A stretch of 64,000 nucleotides of DNA from Bradyrhizobium sp. Ash2021 (GCF_031202265.1 NZ_CP100604.1:3578501-3642500), one strand, 5' to 3'. Counted from the stretch's first letter, positions 28,327-37,832 are shown. Notes: a model not told the origin generated them from the letters alone. A program made the numbers and translations.

Positions 28327-31280
28327 ATTCATCCGCGCCGGGCAACGCGGAACGACATCGACTGGTCGCGCGATTCGCGGACGGGCCGCATGTCTCCGCT
28401 TCCAATCAAGCCGAACAGCTCTTGAACGACTGGCTCTCCGATCTGGAGCCGGCGCAATCGGCTGCGCTCCGCGGACTGCTGGATCATCCGTTCGCCAAAA
28501 CCATTTTGCTCGGGATCGCGGAATTCTCGCCCTATCTGTTCGATCTGATCCGGGCCGACGCCGCGCGGCTGATCCGGTTGCTGGCGTGCGACCCGGAACA
28601 ACACCTCGCTACGCTGATCGAGAAGACATCAAACGAGGTGTTCGCCGCCGCCGGCGAGACCGACGTGATGCACCTGCTCCGTCGCATGAAGGCGGAAGCC
28701 GCGCTCCTGATTGCGCTGTGCGATATCGGCGGGGTCTGGCCGGTGATGCGGGTGACGGCGGCGCTGACCGATCTTGCGACGGCCTCGGTGCAGGCGGCCT
28801 TGCGGTTTCTGCTGCGGCAGGAGGTTGCGCGCGGCCGGATGATTCCGGCCGACCCCGACCGGCCCGAGCAGGACAGCGGCCTGATCGTGCTGGCGATGGG
28901 CAAGATGGGCGCCGGCGAGCTGAATTATTCCAGCGATATCGACCTGATCGTGTTCTTCGATCCGGCCGCGACGTCGCTGGTTCCGGATATCGAGCCGCAG
29001 CCGTTTTTCGTGCGCGTGACGCAGGCGCTGTCGCGGCTGCTGCAGCAGCGCTCGGGCGACGGCTATGTGTTCCGCGTCGATCTGCGCCTGCGGCCGGATC
29101 CGGCTTCGACCCAGGTCGCGATCTCGACCTTGTCGGCGCTGCATTATTACGAGCGGGAAGGGCGCACCTGGGAGCGCGCGGCGATGATCAAGGCGCGGCC
29201 CTGCGCCGGCGATCCCAAAGCCGGCGAGGCGCTGGTTTCGGAGCTGGCGCCCTTCGTCTGGCGCAAGCATCTGGATTTCGCGGCGCTCGCCGACGTCCAC
29301 GACATGAAGCGGCAGATGCAGACCTATCGCGGCCAGAGCGAGATCGCGGTCGAGGGCCATAACGTCAAGGTCGGACGCGGCGGCATCCGCGAAATCGAGT
29401 TCTTTGCTCAAACCCAGCAATTGATCGCCGGCGGCCGTCATCCGCAGTTGCGGGTGCGGCCGACGCTGGCGGCGTTGAACGTGCTGGCGACGAGCAACTG
29501 GATCACCTTCCAGGCGCACGACGAACTGGCCGCAGCCTACGAATTCCTGCGCCGGGTCGAGCACCGGCTGCAGATGATCGCCGACGAGCAGACCCATGCG
29601 CTGCCCGAGGATGCCGAGGCGGTGGAACGCTTCGCGCATTTCTTCGGCTATGACAGCCGCGCCGCCTTTGCCAGGGACCTGCTCGGCCATCTCAACACCG
29701 TGCAGGGGCATTACAGCAAGCTGTTCGAAGGCGACCCTACCGGCACCGAAAAACTGCCTGATGTCGACTACGGCACCGGCCCGGACGATCCGCGTCTGCT
29801 CGACCATCTCGCCACGCTCGGCTTCAAGAAGCCGCTCATGGTGGCAAAGACCGTGCAGCAATGGATGCAGGGCGATTATCGCGCACTGCGCGCCGATGCC
29901 ACGAGGAGCGCCTTCGTCGAGTTTATTCCCGGCCTGATCAACGGGCTGGCGCATGCCGAAGACCCCGACGATGCGGTGACGGCGTTCGATCGTTTTCTGG
30001 GGGCCTTGCAACGCGGCGGACGGCTGATCTCGCTGTTGAGCCAGAACCGCGATCTGGTCGCGCTGGTGGCGCTGATCCTCGGCGCAGCACCCCGACTCGG
30101 CGACATGCTGGCGCGCCAACCGCAGATCATGGACGGGTTGATCGACCCGCGCTTCTTCGGCGCGATGCCGGATCAGAAGGAATTATCGGCGCGGTTGGCG
30201 GCGACGCTGAAGGACGCCCATTCCTACGAGGACTTTCTCGACCGGCTGCGCCTGTTCGGCCAGGAGAGCCTGTTTTTGATCGGCACGCGGATTCTCTCCG
30301 GCACGGTTTCCGCCCAGCAGGCCAATGTCGCCTTCGCCGACGTCGCCGAGGGCATCGTCCATACTGTGCATGGGCTGGTCACCGATCAGTTCGCCGCGCA
30401 ATACGGCCGGATCAAGGGGCAGGAGACCGCGATCCTCGCCATGGGCCGGCTCGGCGGCCGCGAGATGACGGCGTCCTCCGACCTCGACCTGATCCTGCTC
30501 TATGATTTCGACCACGAGCAGCCGGATTCCGACGGCGAGCGATCGCTGCACGGCGCGCAGTATTTTGCGCGTCTTACCCAGCGGCTGATCTCGGCGTTCA
30601 CGACGCGGACCAATTACGGCGTGCTCTATGACGTGGACATGCGGCTGCGTCCTTCCGGCCGCGCCGGACCGGTGGCGTCGCGGGTCGACGCTTTTGCCGA
30701 TTACCAGGAGCGCGAAGCCTGGACCTGGGAGCACATGGCGCTGACGCGGGCGCGGGTGATTTCGGCCTCGCCGCAGCTTCGCGGCAGGATCGAAGCCATC
30801 ATCCGCGCCGCGCTGACGCGCCCGCGCGATCCGGCCGGCACGGCGGCCGACGTCGCCGACATGCGCCGCGCCATCGCGCTGGAGAAGGGCGAAGACGACG
30901 TCTGGGATTTGAAATTGGCCGCCGGCGGCCTCGTCGATATCGATTTCATCGCGCAATATCTCCAGCTCGTGCACGCCGCCGAGAAGCCGGAAATTCTCAA
31001 CGTCTCGACCCTGCAGGTGCTCGACAATGCCGCCAGGCTCGGCGTGCTGGCGCAGCCGGAAACCGAAATCCTGCGCTCGGCCGCGCGGCTCTACCACGAT
31101 CTCACGCAGATCCTAAGGCTGTGCGTCACTGAAAAATTCAAGCCGGAAACCGCGGGCGAAGATTTGTTGCGGGTGATGGCGCGGGCCGGCGACACGCCGG
31201 ACTTTTCAACGCTGGAAGCCCGCGTGCGCGAAACCCAGGCCGAGGTGCGGCGGGTGTTCGGGGCGTTGGTTGGCGGCTAG
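28323..31280 (+). CDS. glnE: bifunctional glutamine synthetase adenylyltransferase
   Basis: GlnE attaches AMP to and removes it from glutamine synthetase, under control of PII proteins, and so sets ammonium assimilation. The 985-residue protein has two nucleotidyltransferase domains. The N-terminal de-adenylylating domain has GAGELNYSSDIDLIVFFD near residue 200, and the C-terminal adenylylating domain has GGREMTASSDLDLILLYD near residue 713. A GlnD/PII-type helical linker domain follows each. The length is typical. The ATG at 28323 overlaps the kinase stop (ATGA), so its translation is coupled to the two-component genes. Confidence 0.97.
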   Translation: MNSSAPGNAERHRLVARFADGPHVSASNQAEQLLNDWLSDLEPAQSAALRGLLDHPFAKTILLGIAEFSPYLFDLIRADAARLIRLLACDPEQHLATLIEKTSNEVFAAAGETDVMHLLRRMKAEAALLIALCDIGGVWPVMRVTAALTDLATASVQAALRFLLRQEVARGRMIPADPDRPEQDSGLIVLAMGKMGAGELNYSSDIDLIVFFDPAATSLVPDIEPQPFFVRVTQALSRLLQQRSGDGYVFRVDLRLRPDPASTQVAISTLSALHYYEREGRTWERAAMIKARPCAGDPKAGEALVSELAPFVWRKHLDFAALADVHDMKRQMQTYRGQSEIAVEGHNVKVGRGGIREIEFFAQTQQLIAGGRHPQLRVRPTLAALNVLATSNWITFQAHDELAAAYEFLRRVEHRLQMIADEQTHALPEDAEAVERFAHFFGYDSRAAFARDLLGHLNTVQGHYSKLFEGDPTGTEKLPDVDYGTGPDDPRLLDHLATLGFKKPLMVAKTVQQWMQGDYRALRADATRSAFVEFIPGLINGLAHAEDPDDAVTAFDRFLGALQRGGRLISLLSQNRDLVALVALILGAAPRLGDMLARQPQIMDGLIDPRFFGAMPDQKELSARLAATLKDAHSYEDFLDRLRLFGQESLFLIGTRILSGTVSAQQANVAFADVAEGIVHTVHGLVTDQFAAQYGRIKGQETAILAMGRLGGREMTASSDLDLILLYDFDHEQPDSDGERSLHGAQYFARLTQRLISAFTTRTNYGVLYDVDMRLRPSGRAGPVASRVDAFADYQEREAWTWEHMALTRARVISASPQLRGRIEAIIRAALTRPRDPAGTAADVADMRRAIALEKGEDDVWDLKLAAGGLVDIDFIAQYLQLVHAAEKPEILNVSTLQVLDNAARLGVLAQPETEILRSAARLYHDLTQILRLCVTEKFKPETAGEDLLRVMARAGDTPDFSTLEARVRETQAEVRRVFGALVGG

Positions 31281-31602
31281 GGCGCCGGACTTCCATCACC
31301 GGACGTTTGCGGCGCGCCAGGACCACCGCCCGCAGCGTCGCTCCCGACCCCTCATGTTGCGGCCCGGCACGACGCCTGTGAACTTAAATGGCGCAGGGCG
31401 CGACCAAGGCTGTGTGCGATCAGGTAACGCCTGGTCGAGCGCGCCGGCGGCCAGCACGTGGCGCGCTCGCGCTGCATCGGGGGGCAATCGGGTGTTTTCT
31501 CTACGCGACAAATTGAGGTCCGGCCGTCTGCCGGCCGGCACGTGATTTCAGCCGTGACGACCATCTTCGTTGCGATTTTTGCAATTCAAATAAGGAAACC
31601 AG
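31281..31602. other. intergenic region with no recognised feature
   Basis: The 322 bases between glnE and the DUF3592 gene hold no gene I can support. A short palindromic stretch near 31520-31542 (GCCGTCTGCCGGCCGGC) is GC-rich but has no T-run. The promoter of the next gene should lie in the A/T-richer last 60 bases. Confidence 0.4.
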
Positions 31603-32604
31603 ATGCTGGATGCCCATCAATTGCTTTGGACGCAAATTGCCGCCGGCGTTTGCCTGCTGATTTTTGGCGCGATGCTGTTCAATCTGTTTCGCATGCGAGG
31701 CCAAATGCAGGCGGCCCGCAGCTGGGACAAAATCGAGGGCGTCATCACCGTCTCCGAGGTGGATCAACCGCCCGAGCATGTCTCGGACGATCTGAACGAC
31801 GCCACTCCCATCATCCGCTATCGCTATCGCGCCGGCGGTCAGGAACTGGAGAGTGACCAGGTCGCGATCGGCGGCCAGCCGCTGATGACCCGCGTGCTCG
31901 CCGGCAAACTGGTCGGGAGATATCCGGTCGGCGCCCACGTCGATGTTTATGTCGACCCGAACAACCCCAAGCAAACGCTGCTGGAGCCCGCCGAGCTGCG
32001 GAATGTCTCGGCCCTGACCGCCTTCACGATCGTGTTCGGCTTTATTGCGGCGATTCTGACCGCGCATTCGATCGCAGGCCATGTGCTTTATTCCGGCAAC
32101 GGTGTTCCGCTGTTCGTTTTCCCGTTGCCGATCCTAGCACTGCTCGGCGCTGTCTTCGGCGTCGTCGCATTCGTCCGCGGGCGGCAGGTCGCCAGCGCCA
32201 GCCTGCGGTGGCCGACCGTGGCCGGCAGCATTACCACCTCGGGCGTGATCGAGGAGGCGATCGAGGACAAGAGCAATGACGACAAGTCGTTCATTCGCAA
32301 AATCCATCGCTATCAGGTCGACCTGCGCTACGCGTATCAGGTCGGCAAGCGCGATTTCGTCGGCACCGCGGCGAACTGGGGAGGGACCGCGATCTACGGC
32401 CTTCGCGAACTCGCGGAAAAAGCCGCGGGCCATTACCGGCCGGGACAACCCGTCACCGTCTATTACGATCCGGAGCGGCCGGGCAATGCCGTGCTGGAGC
32501 CGGATAATCGGCAGGGCTCGCTGGCGCCGCTCATCCTCGCGGCCATTTGCGCCGTCATAGGCGGCACACTTCTGGCGTTCTTCATCAAGGTCGGGTTCAA
32601 CTAG
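31603..32604 (+). CDS. DUF3592-type membrane protein
   Basis: The 333-residue protein has two copies of a beta-rich DUF3592-like domain, each with the pattern of a conserved start (SWDKIEGVITVSEV and RWPTVAGSITTSGV), a YRY or YAY strand and an ending of the form G-x-x-V-x-V-Y-Y/V-D-P (VGAHVDVYVDPNNPKQTLLE and PVTVYYDPERPGNAVLE). Membrane segments lie near residues 8-28, 130-155, 165-185 and 305-328. The second copy carries an acidic insert (EDKSNDDKSF). The function of the domain is not known. It is monocistronic and faces the TetR gene. Confidence 0.8.
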   Translation: MLDAHQLLWTQIAAGVCLLIFGAMLFNLFRMRGQMQAARSWDKIEGVITVSEVDQPPEHVSDDLNDATPIIRYRYRAGGQELESDQVAIGGQPLMTRVLAGKLVGRYPVGAHVDVYVDPNNPKQTLLEPAELRNVSALTAFTIVFGFIAAILTAHSIAGHVLYSGNGVPLFVFPLPILALLGAVFGVVAFVRGRQVASASLRWPTVAGSITTSGVIEEAIEDKSNDDKSFIRKIHRYQVDLRYAYQVGKRDFVGTAANWGGTAIYGLRELAEKAAGHYRPGQPVTVYYDPERPGNAVLEPDNRQGSLAPLILAAICAVIGGTLLAFFIKVGFN

Positions 32605-32702
32605 CGTCGAGGACGCCGGCATCCAGCAGGCTGCTGTGTGCTCGATCCTGCAATCCTCCCGACCATGCTGTCGCCTCCGCGGGTGACCGCTGCCGGCGGC
32701 CG

Positions 32703-33407
32703 TTATGCAATGGTCGGGAGCAGGCGCCCCACTTCTTCCTGCAGGTCCGCGATGGCCGTGCGATCGCCGGAGAGATGCCGAAACAGGCAGCGTTGGAAAA
32801 GGCCATCAAACAGCGCATAGAGGGCGCCCCGGGAGACGACAGGCTGTCGGCCGCCAAGTGCGGCAAAGCGAGACGCGATCCGCCACACCATGTCTTCCAG
32901 GCTCTTGTCGATCTCGGCGACGTCGTCGCGAAAGGCCCCTTCAAACAGGGATTGCGAACGAAGATCGTACCAAAGGCGATGCATCCCGGCCTCGTCGCGA
33001 ACCGTGGCGCCGAGCTTCTCCAGAAAGCCCTTCATCAGTTCGTCGCGGCTTTGCGCCGCTGACGTGATCTGGTCGTACCGCGTGACGCATTTCGACTTGT
33101 AGTGACGAACACAGCAGCAGATCAGGTCGACCTTGTCGCTGAAGTAATAGTGCAGCACCCCGTGCGTAAACTCGGATTTCTGCGCGATCTCGCGCAGGCT
33201 GGTTCGCGCATAGCCGAGCTCGGCCAGGGTTTCCAACGCCGCCTCGGCCAGTTCGATGCGTCGGGCGCTGAATTTATCGACACGCGAACGCTCGATCCGA
33301 GCCGAAGGCTTGCTTGGTCGGCTTGGCGTTTCAATTTTCCGCTGCGTCACCGCAGATTGCTTGCGCACGTCCAAAACTCCGAATCGCCGCGTTACTTCGG
33401 CGGCCAT
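32703..33407 (-). CDS. TetR/AcrR-family transcriptional regulator
   Basis: The 234-residue protein has a basic, proline-rich N-terminal extension of about 45 residues, then the TetR helix-turn-helix (AALETLAELGYARTSLREIA and SEFTHGVLHYYFSDKVDLI, about residues 56-95). A ligand-binding helical domain follows, with four consecutive cysteines-like positions in LICCCVRHYKSKC that could respond to thiol state or bind metal. It is divergent from the SDR-saccharopine-ligase genes, with a repeat-rich operator region between them, so it most likely represses that set. The inducer is unknown, perhaps a CoA thioester or its acid. Confidence 0.9.
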   Translation of the reverse strand: MAAEVTRRFGVLDVRKQSAVTQRKIETPSRPSKPSARIERSRVDKFSARRIELAEAALETLAELGYARTSLREIAQKSEFTHGVLHYYFSDKVDLICCCVRHYKSKCVTRYDQITSAAQSRDELMKGFLEKLGATVRDEAGMHRLWYDLRSQSLFEGAFRDDVAEIDKSLEDMVWRIASRFAALGGRQPVVSRGALYALFDGLFQRCLFRHLSGDRTAIADLQEEVGRLLPTIA

Positions 33408-33440
33408 AATGCCCTGAAATGCCTTCCGAAATCATCCTCA

Positions 33441-33508
33441 GTCAAGGATTGCTTGACAAATGTCAAGATTTTAGACAATCGTCAAGATAATCTTGGACAA
33501 TCGTCAAG
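33441..33508. promoter_or_regulatory. tandem CTTGAC/GTCAAG operator-like sites
   Basis: A perfect palindrome CTTGAC-4-GTCAAG lies at 33452-33467. Related sites follow at 33471-33486 and 33493-33508, both with the form GAC-AATC-GTCAAG. GTCAAG at 33441-33446 makes a further inverted pair with the first site. They lie between the divergent TetR and SDR genes, which fits a TetR operator array. Confidence 0.6.
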
Positions 33509-33605
33509 TTTTCAGGATTCACGGCCGGAAGAAGCCGTGCATAGGGAGAACGCGCTGGCGCGTGCCTCGGCGCGTCACAACAGAAATCACAAGGGAGGGA
33601 CAACG

Positions 33606-34409
33606 ATGAGTACGAAGAATCTGGCTGGCCGCAAGGCTCTGGTCACTGGCGGCGCGCGAGGCATCGGCGCTGCGATCGCGGAGGCGCTTACGAATGCCGG
33701 CGCTTCGGTGATGATCGGCGACATTCTCGGCAATCTCGGCAAGGAAACCGCCGTTCGTCTTGCCAAAACAGGCGCCAAGACAGGCTTTGTGGAACTGAAT
33801 GTCACCGACGACGCGCAATGGGAAAAGGCAGTCGCTGCCACCATCGCCACGCTGGGCGGCTACGATATCCTGATCAACAACGCCGGCATCGAGATCACCT
33901 CGCTCGTCGTCGATCTCAAGGCTGAAGATCTGCGCCGGATGTGCGACGTCAACATCGTTGGCACCGCTCTCGGCATGAAGCACGCGTTTCGCGCGATGCG
34001 ACCTGGCGGAAGTGCCGGTGCCGGCGGGGCCATCGTCAACATTGCCTCGGTCGCAGCTACGATCGCATTTCCGGCCATTGCCGGATACTCCGGCACCAAA
34101 TCGGCCGTTGACCGCATGACGCGGGTCGCCGCGATGGAAGCCGGCAAGCTCGGTTATGGCGTGCGGATCAACTGTCTCTATCCCGGGCTTGTCCCCACCG
34201 ACATGGGCATGCAATTGGCCAACGACATCGTCGCCGCCGGATTAGCACCGGACGTCGGCGCCGCCGTCGCCTCGGTCGTCGAGCAGACACCGCTTGGCCG
34301 GTTGGGCGAGGTCGGCGATATGGCCGACGCCGCAGTTTTCCTTTGCTCCAACGAGGCGCGCTTCATCACCGGTGCCGGCCTGCCGGTCGACGGCGGCATG
34401 GGCATGTAA
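33606..34409 (+). CDS. SDR-family oxidoreductase
   Basis: The 267-residue protein is a classical short-chain dehydrogenase. It has the cofactor motif TGGARGIGAAIAE (TGxxxGIG, residues 14-20), a D in MIGDILGN that favours NAD over NADP, the NNAG motif in LINNAGIEIT, and the catalytic Ser-Tyr-Lys in NIASVAAT and YSGTKSAVDRM. It probably oxidises or reduces a hydroxyl or keto group. GGGAGG lies upstream of the ATG at 33606. The two following genes are on the same strand, 36 and about 55 bases apart, and suggest a catabolic pathway. The substrate is unknown. Confidence 0.92.
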   Translation: MSTKNLAGRKALVTGGARGIGAAIAEALTNAGASVMIGDILGNLGKETAVRLAKTGAKTGFVELNVTDDAQWEKAVAATIATLGGYDILINNAGIEITSLVVDLKAEDLRRMCDVNIVGTALGMKHAFRAMRPGGSAGAGGAIVNIASVAATIAFPAIAGYSGTKSAVDRMTRVAAMEAGKLGYGVRINCLYPGLVPTDMGMQLANDIVAAGLAPDVGAAVASVVEQTPLGRLGEVGDMADAAVFLCSNEARFITGAGLPVDGGMGM

Positions 34410-34445
34410 ATCGCCAAACGCAAAAAAACAGAAATTCGGGAGGAT

Positions 34446-35573
34446 ATGAATATGAGCGAGAAGAAACCTGTCATCGTCTATGGCGTCTCCGGCTACACCG
34501 GGCGTCTGGTTTGCGAATACCTGCGTGAGTACAACATTCCCTTCATTGCGGCCGGCCGCGACGCCGCCAAAGTGAAGGCCGTCGTCGAAAAAATTCCCGG
34601 CATCGAAACGGCAGACTACGAGATTGCCGAGGTTGAACAAACGGTCGGAGCGCTGACTGAGCTGTTCAAGGGCGCGAAGGTCGTCAGCAATATGGTCGGC
34701 CCGTTTATCAAGTTCGGCCCCGAAGTCGTCGAAGCCTGTCTTGCGGCCGGCTGTCACTACACGGATACGACCGGCGAACAGGATTGGGTGATGCTGGCGC
34801 AGGAACGCTGGGGAGCAAAATTCGCGGCAAAGGAATTGCTGCTGGCGCCCAACGTCGCGCAGATGTACACGACGGGAGAAATCGCGGCGAACATTTGCCT
34901 CGAAACGCCGGGTCTCGATACGCTCGATATCCTGGTGCTGTGGAAGGGGTTCCCGACCTACGCCTCGACGCAGACGATCTTCACCATTCTCAAGGCGAAC
35001 TGGTACTATCTGGTCCAGAACAAATTTGTTGAATGGGATGTGGCCGCCAATTTCGAGGTCAATGTTCCCGGTCAGCATGAGGGCGCCATTGCCGTGCCGT
35101 GGGGCGGCACTGCGCATCCGGTCTGGTTCAAGAACGATCCGCGCGTCTCCAACTGCAAGGTGCTCGGTGGCGTCATGCAGCGCGACATCATGCTCGGTGT
35201 GGTTCAAACCCAGGAGATGGTGAAAGAGAAAATCAGGCCGCTTCCGCCCGACCAGCAGGAGAAGGCGCTGGCCGACATCGCGGCAACGCTGCAGGCAAGC
35301 ATGCCGCCGCGCGAGAATCCGCGCATCAATACCTCGATCGACTCCGTCTATGCATCCGGTCCGCTCGGCCGCGCGCATTGCGTGATTCATGGCAACTGCA
35401 ATTACAAGCAGACCGGAATGCTGCAGGCCTATGCCGCATTCTCGCTGTTGCAGACGGCTCCCAGGAAAGTTGGCTTTGCCTCCGCCTGTCAGGCGTTCGG
35501 GCATCGCGAACTGCTGGGTCAGTTGCGAAGCTTCGGACTGGTCATGAATCCGGTTCTGACGGTTCATAATTGA
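34446..35573 (+). CDS. saccharopine dehydrogenase-like NAD(P)-binding protein
   Basis: The 375-residue protein has an N-terminal Rossmann domain (VIVYGVSGYTGRLVCEYL, GxxGxxG-like) of the saccharopine dehydrogenase / trans-acting enoyl reductase type, followed by NMVGPFIKFGPEVVEACL and CHYTDTTGEQDWVM, both characteristic of that superfamily. The C-terminal half (DILVLWKGFPTYASTQTI onward) is specific to a subfamily I cannot name with certainty. Lysine metabolism is unlikely since the context is an SDR and an acyl-CoA ligase. The start is the ATG at 34446, or two codons later; GGGAGG lies upstream. Confidence 0.82.
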   Translation: MNMSEKKPVIVYGVSGYTGRLVCEYLREYNIPFIAAGRDAAKVKAVVEKIPGIETADYEIAEVEQTVGALTELFKGAKVVSNMVGPFIKFGPEVVEACLAAGCHYTDTTGEQDWVMLAQERWGAKFAAKELLLAPNVAQMYTTGEIAANICLETPGLDTLDILVLWKGFPTYASTQTIFTILKANWYYLVQNKFVEWDVAANFEVNVPGQHEGAIAVPWGGTAHPVWFKNDPRVSNCKVLGGVMQRDIMLGVVQTQEMVKEKIRPLPPDQQEKALADIAATLQASMPPRENPRINTSIDSVYASGPLGRAHCVIHGNCNYKQTGMLQAYAAFSLLQTAPRKVGFASACQAFGHRELLGQLRSFGLVMNPVLTVHN

Positions 35574-35580
35574 TGCAACC

Positions 35581-35613
35581 GGGTGGCGCGGACCACCGCG
35601 CCACCCGTCTTCT
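35581..35613 (+). terminator. strong hairpin between the dehydrogenase-like and ligase genes
   Basis: GGGTGGCGCGG (35581-35591) and CCGCGCCACCC (35596-35606) make a perfect 11-bp stem with loop ACCA, followed by GTCTTCTTT. It lies 8 bases after one gene and 22 before the next start. It may terminate partly or lower downstream expression. Confidence 0.7.
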
Positions 35614-35628
35614 TTCCGGAGGTGGTCC

Positions 35629-37167
35629 GTGCGACTTCTCGATTATCTGGATAAGGGCGCCTCGCTTGGCGCCGATGCGCCATGCCTGACCATGGACGGA
35701 AACGACCTGAGCTATGGTGACGTGCAGCGCCTTAGCTACCGAATCGCACGCGGATTGGACAATTGCGGCGTTGCTCCCGGGGAGAAAGTCGCGATCCTTT
35801 CCGGCAACGATCCGGTCGCCTTTGCCTGCGTGTTCGGTATTTCCCGCGCCGGGGCCGTCTGGTGTCCGATCAACCCACGCAACGAGGCGGCGGAAAACCA
35901 GTTCATCCTCGACGCGTTCGATTGCAGCCTGTTGCTGTTCCACAGCGGCTTCGCGCCGATGGTCGACAAACTAAGGCCGCAGCTGCCGAAATTGCGTCAG
36001 CTTGTATGTCTCGACACCGAGATGTCCTTCGCGCCGTCGTTCGAAACCTGGCTTGCCGACGTCGACGACCAGCCCTTTCAGCGCGATTGCGTTGATGACC
36101 TTGCGATGATACCCGGCACCGGCGGAACGACCGGCAAACCCAAAGGCGTGATGCTCTCGGGACGCAACATCGAAACGATGGCTGCGTTGACCCTGATGGG
36201 TTATCCGTTCAAGGGGCGGCCGATCTATCTGGCGCTCGCGCCGCTGACGCATGCTGCCGGCGTGCTGTGCTTTCCCATCATGACGCTCGGAGGCAGGGTG
36301 GTGATCATGCATCACCCGGACGTCGGCGAATTCCTCGACCTGATCGCACGCTACCGGGTCACGCACACGTTCCTTCCGCCAACTGTCATCTACATGCTGC
36401 TGGATCATCCGAAGCTCGAAAGTGCCGATCTCAGCTCGCTGCAATGCTTCTGGTACGGCGCGGCCCCTATTTCGGTAGCGCGCCTGACCGAGGCACTGGA
36501 AAAGATTGGCCCGATGGCGCAGCTTTTTGGGCAGACCGAAGCACCGATGATGATCTCGATGATGCCGCCTGCGGACCACTACAATCCCGACGGTTCGATC
36601 GCGACGGGACGGCTGTCGTCGGCGGGCCGTGTCGGGCCGCTGGTTCGGGTCGGCATCATGGATAGCGACGGCAATTTGCTGCCGGCCGGAGAGCGCGGCG
36701 AAATCGTCGTCCGCGGATCGCTGGTGATGGACGGGTACTACAAGAACGCCGAAGCCACGGCGGAGGCTTCCGCGCACGGCTGGCACCATACGGGGGATAT
36801 CGGATATCTCGACGCGGACAATTTCCTGTACATCGTCGATCGCGCCAAAGACATGATCATTACTGGCGGCTTCAATGTCTATTCGGTCGAAGTTGAGAAC
36901 GCCCTTCAGGCCCACGAAACCATTCAGGACTGCGCCGTGATCGGTTTGCCGGACGACAAGTGGGGTGAACGCGTTGTCGCCGTGGTACAGGCGAGAGCAG
37001 GGCGCACAATCGATGTCGCCGCGGTATCGAGCTTCGTGAAGGAGCGGATCGGAAGCGTCAAAACACCCAAGCAGATCGAAGTCTGGGATGACCTTCCGCG
37101 CTCCAAAGTCGGCAAGGTGCTGAAATCCGAGATCCGCGCCAGGATGCTGGCGGATGGGAAGGCGTGA
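35629..37167 (+). CDS. class I adenylate-forming acyl-CoA ligase
   Basis: The 512-residue enzyme activates a carboxylic acid with ATP and loads it on CoA. The P-loop reads PGTGGTTGKPKGVMLSG near residues 162-178. The A5 motif is LFGQTEAPMM, A7 is HHTGDIGYLD, A8 is DRAKDMIITGGFNVYSVEVE, and A10 is PRSKVGKVLK with the catalytic lysine. The substrate is probably an aromatic, alicyclic or medium-chain acid; the sequence alone cannot say. The start is a GTG at 35629 with GGAGG upstream. It ends a probable operon with the SDR and the saccharopine-dehydrogenase-like gene. Confidence 0.92.
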   Translation: MRLLDYLDKGASLGADAPCLTMDGNDLSYGDVQRLSYRIARGLDNCGVAPGEKVAILSGNDPVAFACVFGISRAGAVWCPINPRNEAAENQFILDAFDCSLLLFHSGFAPMVDKLRPQLPKLRQLVCLDTEMSFAPSFETWLADVDDQPFQRDCVDDLAMIPGTGGTTGKPKGVMLSGRNIETMAALTLMGYPFKGRPIYLALAPLTHAAGVLCFPIMTLGGRVVIMHHPDVGEFLDLIARYRVTHTFLPPTVIYMLLDHPKLESADLSSLQCFWYGAAPISVARLTEALEKIGPMAQLFGQTEAPMMISMMPPADHYNPDGSIATGRLSSAGRVGPLVRVGIMDSDGNLLPAGERGEIVVRGSLVMDGYYKNAEATAEASAHGWHHTGDIGYLDADNFLYIVDRAKDMIITGGFNVYSVEVENALQAHETIQDCAVIGLPDDKWGERVVAVVQARAGRTIDVAAVSSFVKERIGSVKTPKQIEVWDDLPRSKVGKVLKSEIRARMLADGKA

Positions 37168-37262
37168 CGATGCTCATTCCGCAAAACGCAGCGTGCTGCG
37201 CTTTGGGTTTGGCGCGCTGAAAAAATGATCCTGCGCCTGCGTGCGAGCGGTGCGGTACCGGG

Positions 37263-37643
37263 TTAGTTCCTGGTGCGGATAAACCCGGCAAGCTTGGTTT
37301 TCTGAGCCTCACACCAGGCCGCCATGCCGATCCGCTTCTGGTCGAGGTCCGTCGACCTCGTCGCCATCGCGACTTCCGTCATCAGCTCTTCATCCCCGCG
37401 TTCGCCCATTTTGCCGCCGGTGTGCATGTAGGCGATGGCCTTGCGCACCTGCTCGGTGGTTCCATCCGGCAGTTGCATCTCCTGCGCCCTTTGAACCAGA
37501 TCCTGATAGGCGACATCCGTGCCGGGGCATTCCACCTTGGCGGCGAAAGCCTGCAGGACCATGGTCACATAGGCCAGGCGCTGCTCGGCATGCGCCGGAG
37601 CGGCAACGGCAATCAATCCCAGTAGCAACAGACCAAAGCGCAT
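37263..37643 (-). CDS. small secreted hypothetical protein
   Basis: This 126-residue protein has a clear signal peptide (MRFGLLLLGLIAVAAPAHA, cleavage before EQRLAY). The mature part is helical, with one Cys near the middle (KVECPGTDV) and one near the end (AAWCEAQKT) that could pair. GGAG lies upstream of the ATG at 37643. It is probably periplasmic. I do not recognise a family. It is transcribed away from the next gene. Confidence 0.68.
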   Translation of the reverse strand: MRFGLLLLGLIAVAAPAHAEQRLAYVTMVLQAFAAKVECPGTDVAYQDLVQRAQEMQLPDGTTEQVRKAIAYMHTGGKMGERGDEELMTEVAMATRSTDLDQKRIGMAAWCEAQKTKLAGFIRTRN

Positions 37644-37832
37644 CACAGTCTCCTTGTTCGGGAACAAAAACTAGCGCTGAACCGCATCCTTACGCAACCT
37701 CCCGAAGCGAGACGGCACAGAGCATGCGTGAGTGACGATGGAACCGCCTGTTGCACCTCAATCGTCACGCCGCTGGGAACAAATCCGGCCATGGCGGCTT
37801 ATCGCCGACGGTTCGAATTCCGGGAGAATCCC

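Noticed and set aside
28629..30119. 496-residue minus-strand frame
   Set aside because: Antisense to glnE; only GC-driven openness.
31270..31545. 91-residue frame after glnE
   Set aside because: No ribosome-binding site, unlike any protein family, and overlaps the glnE end.
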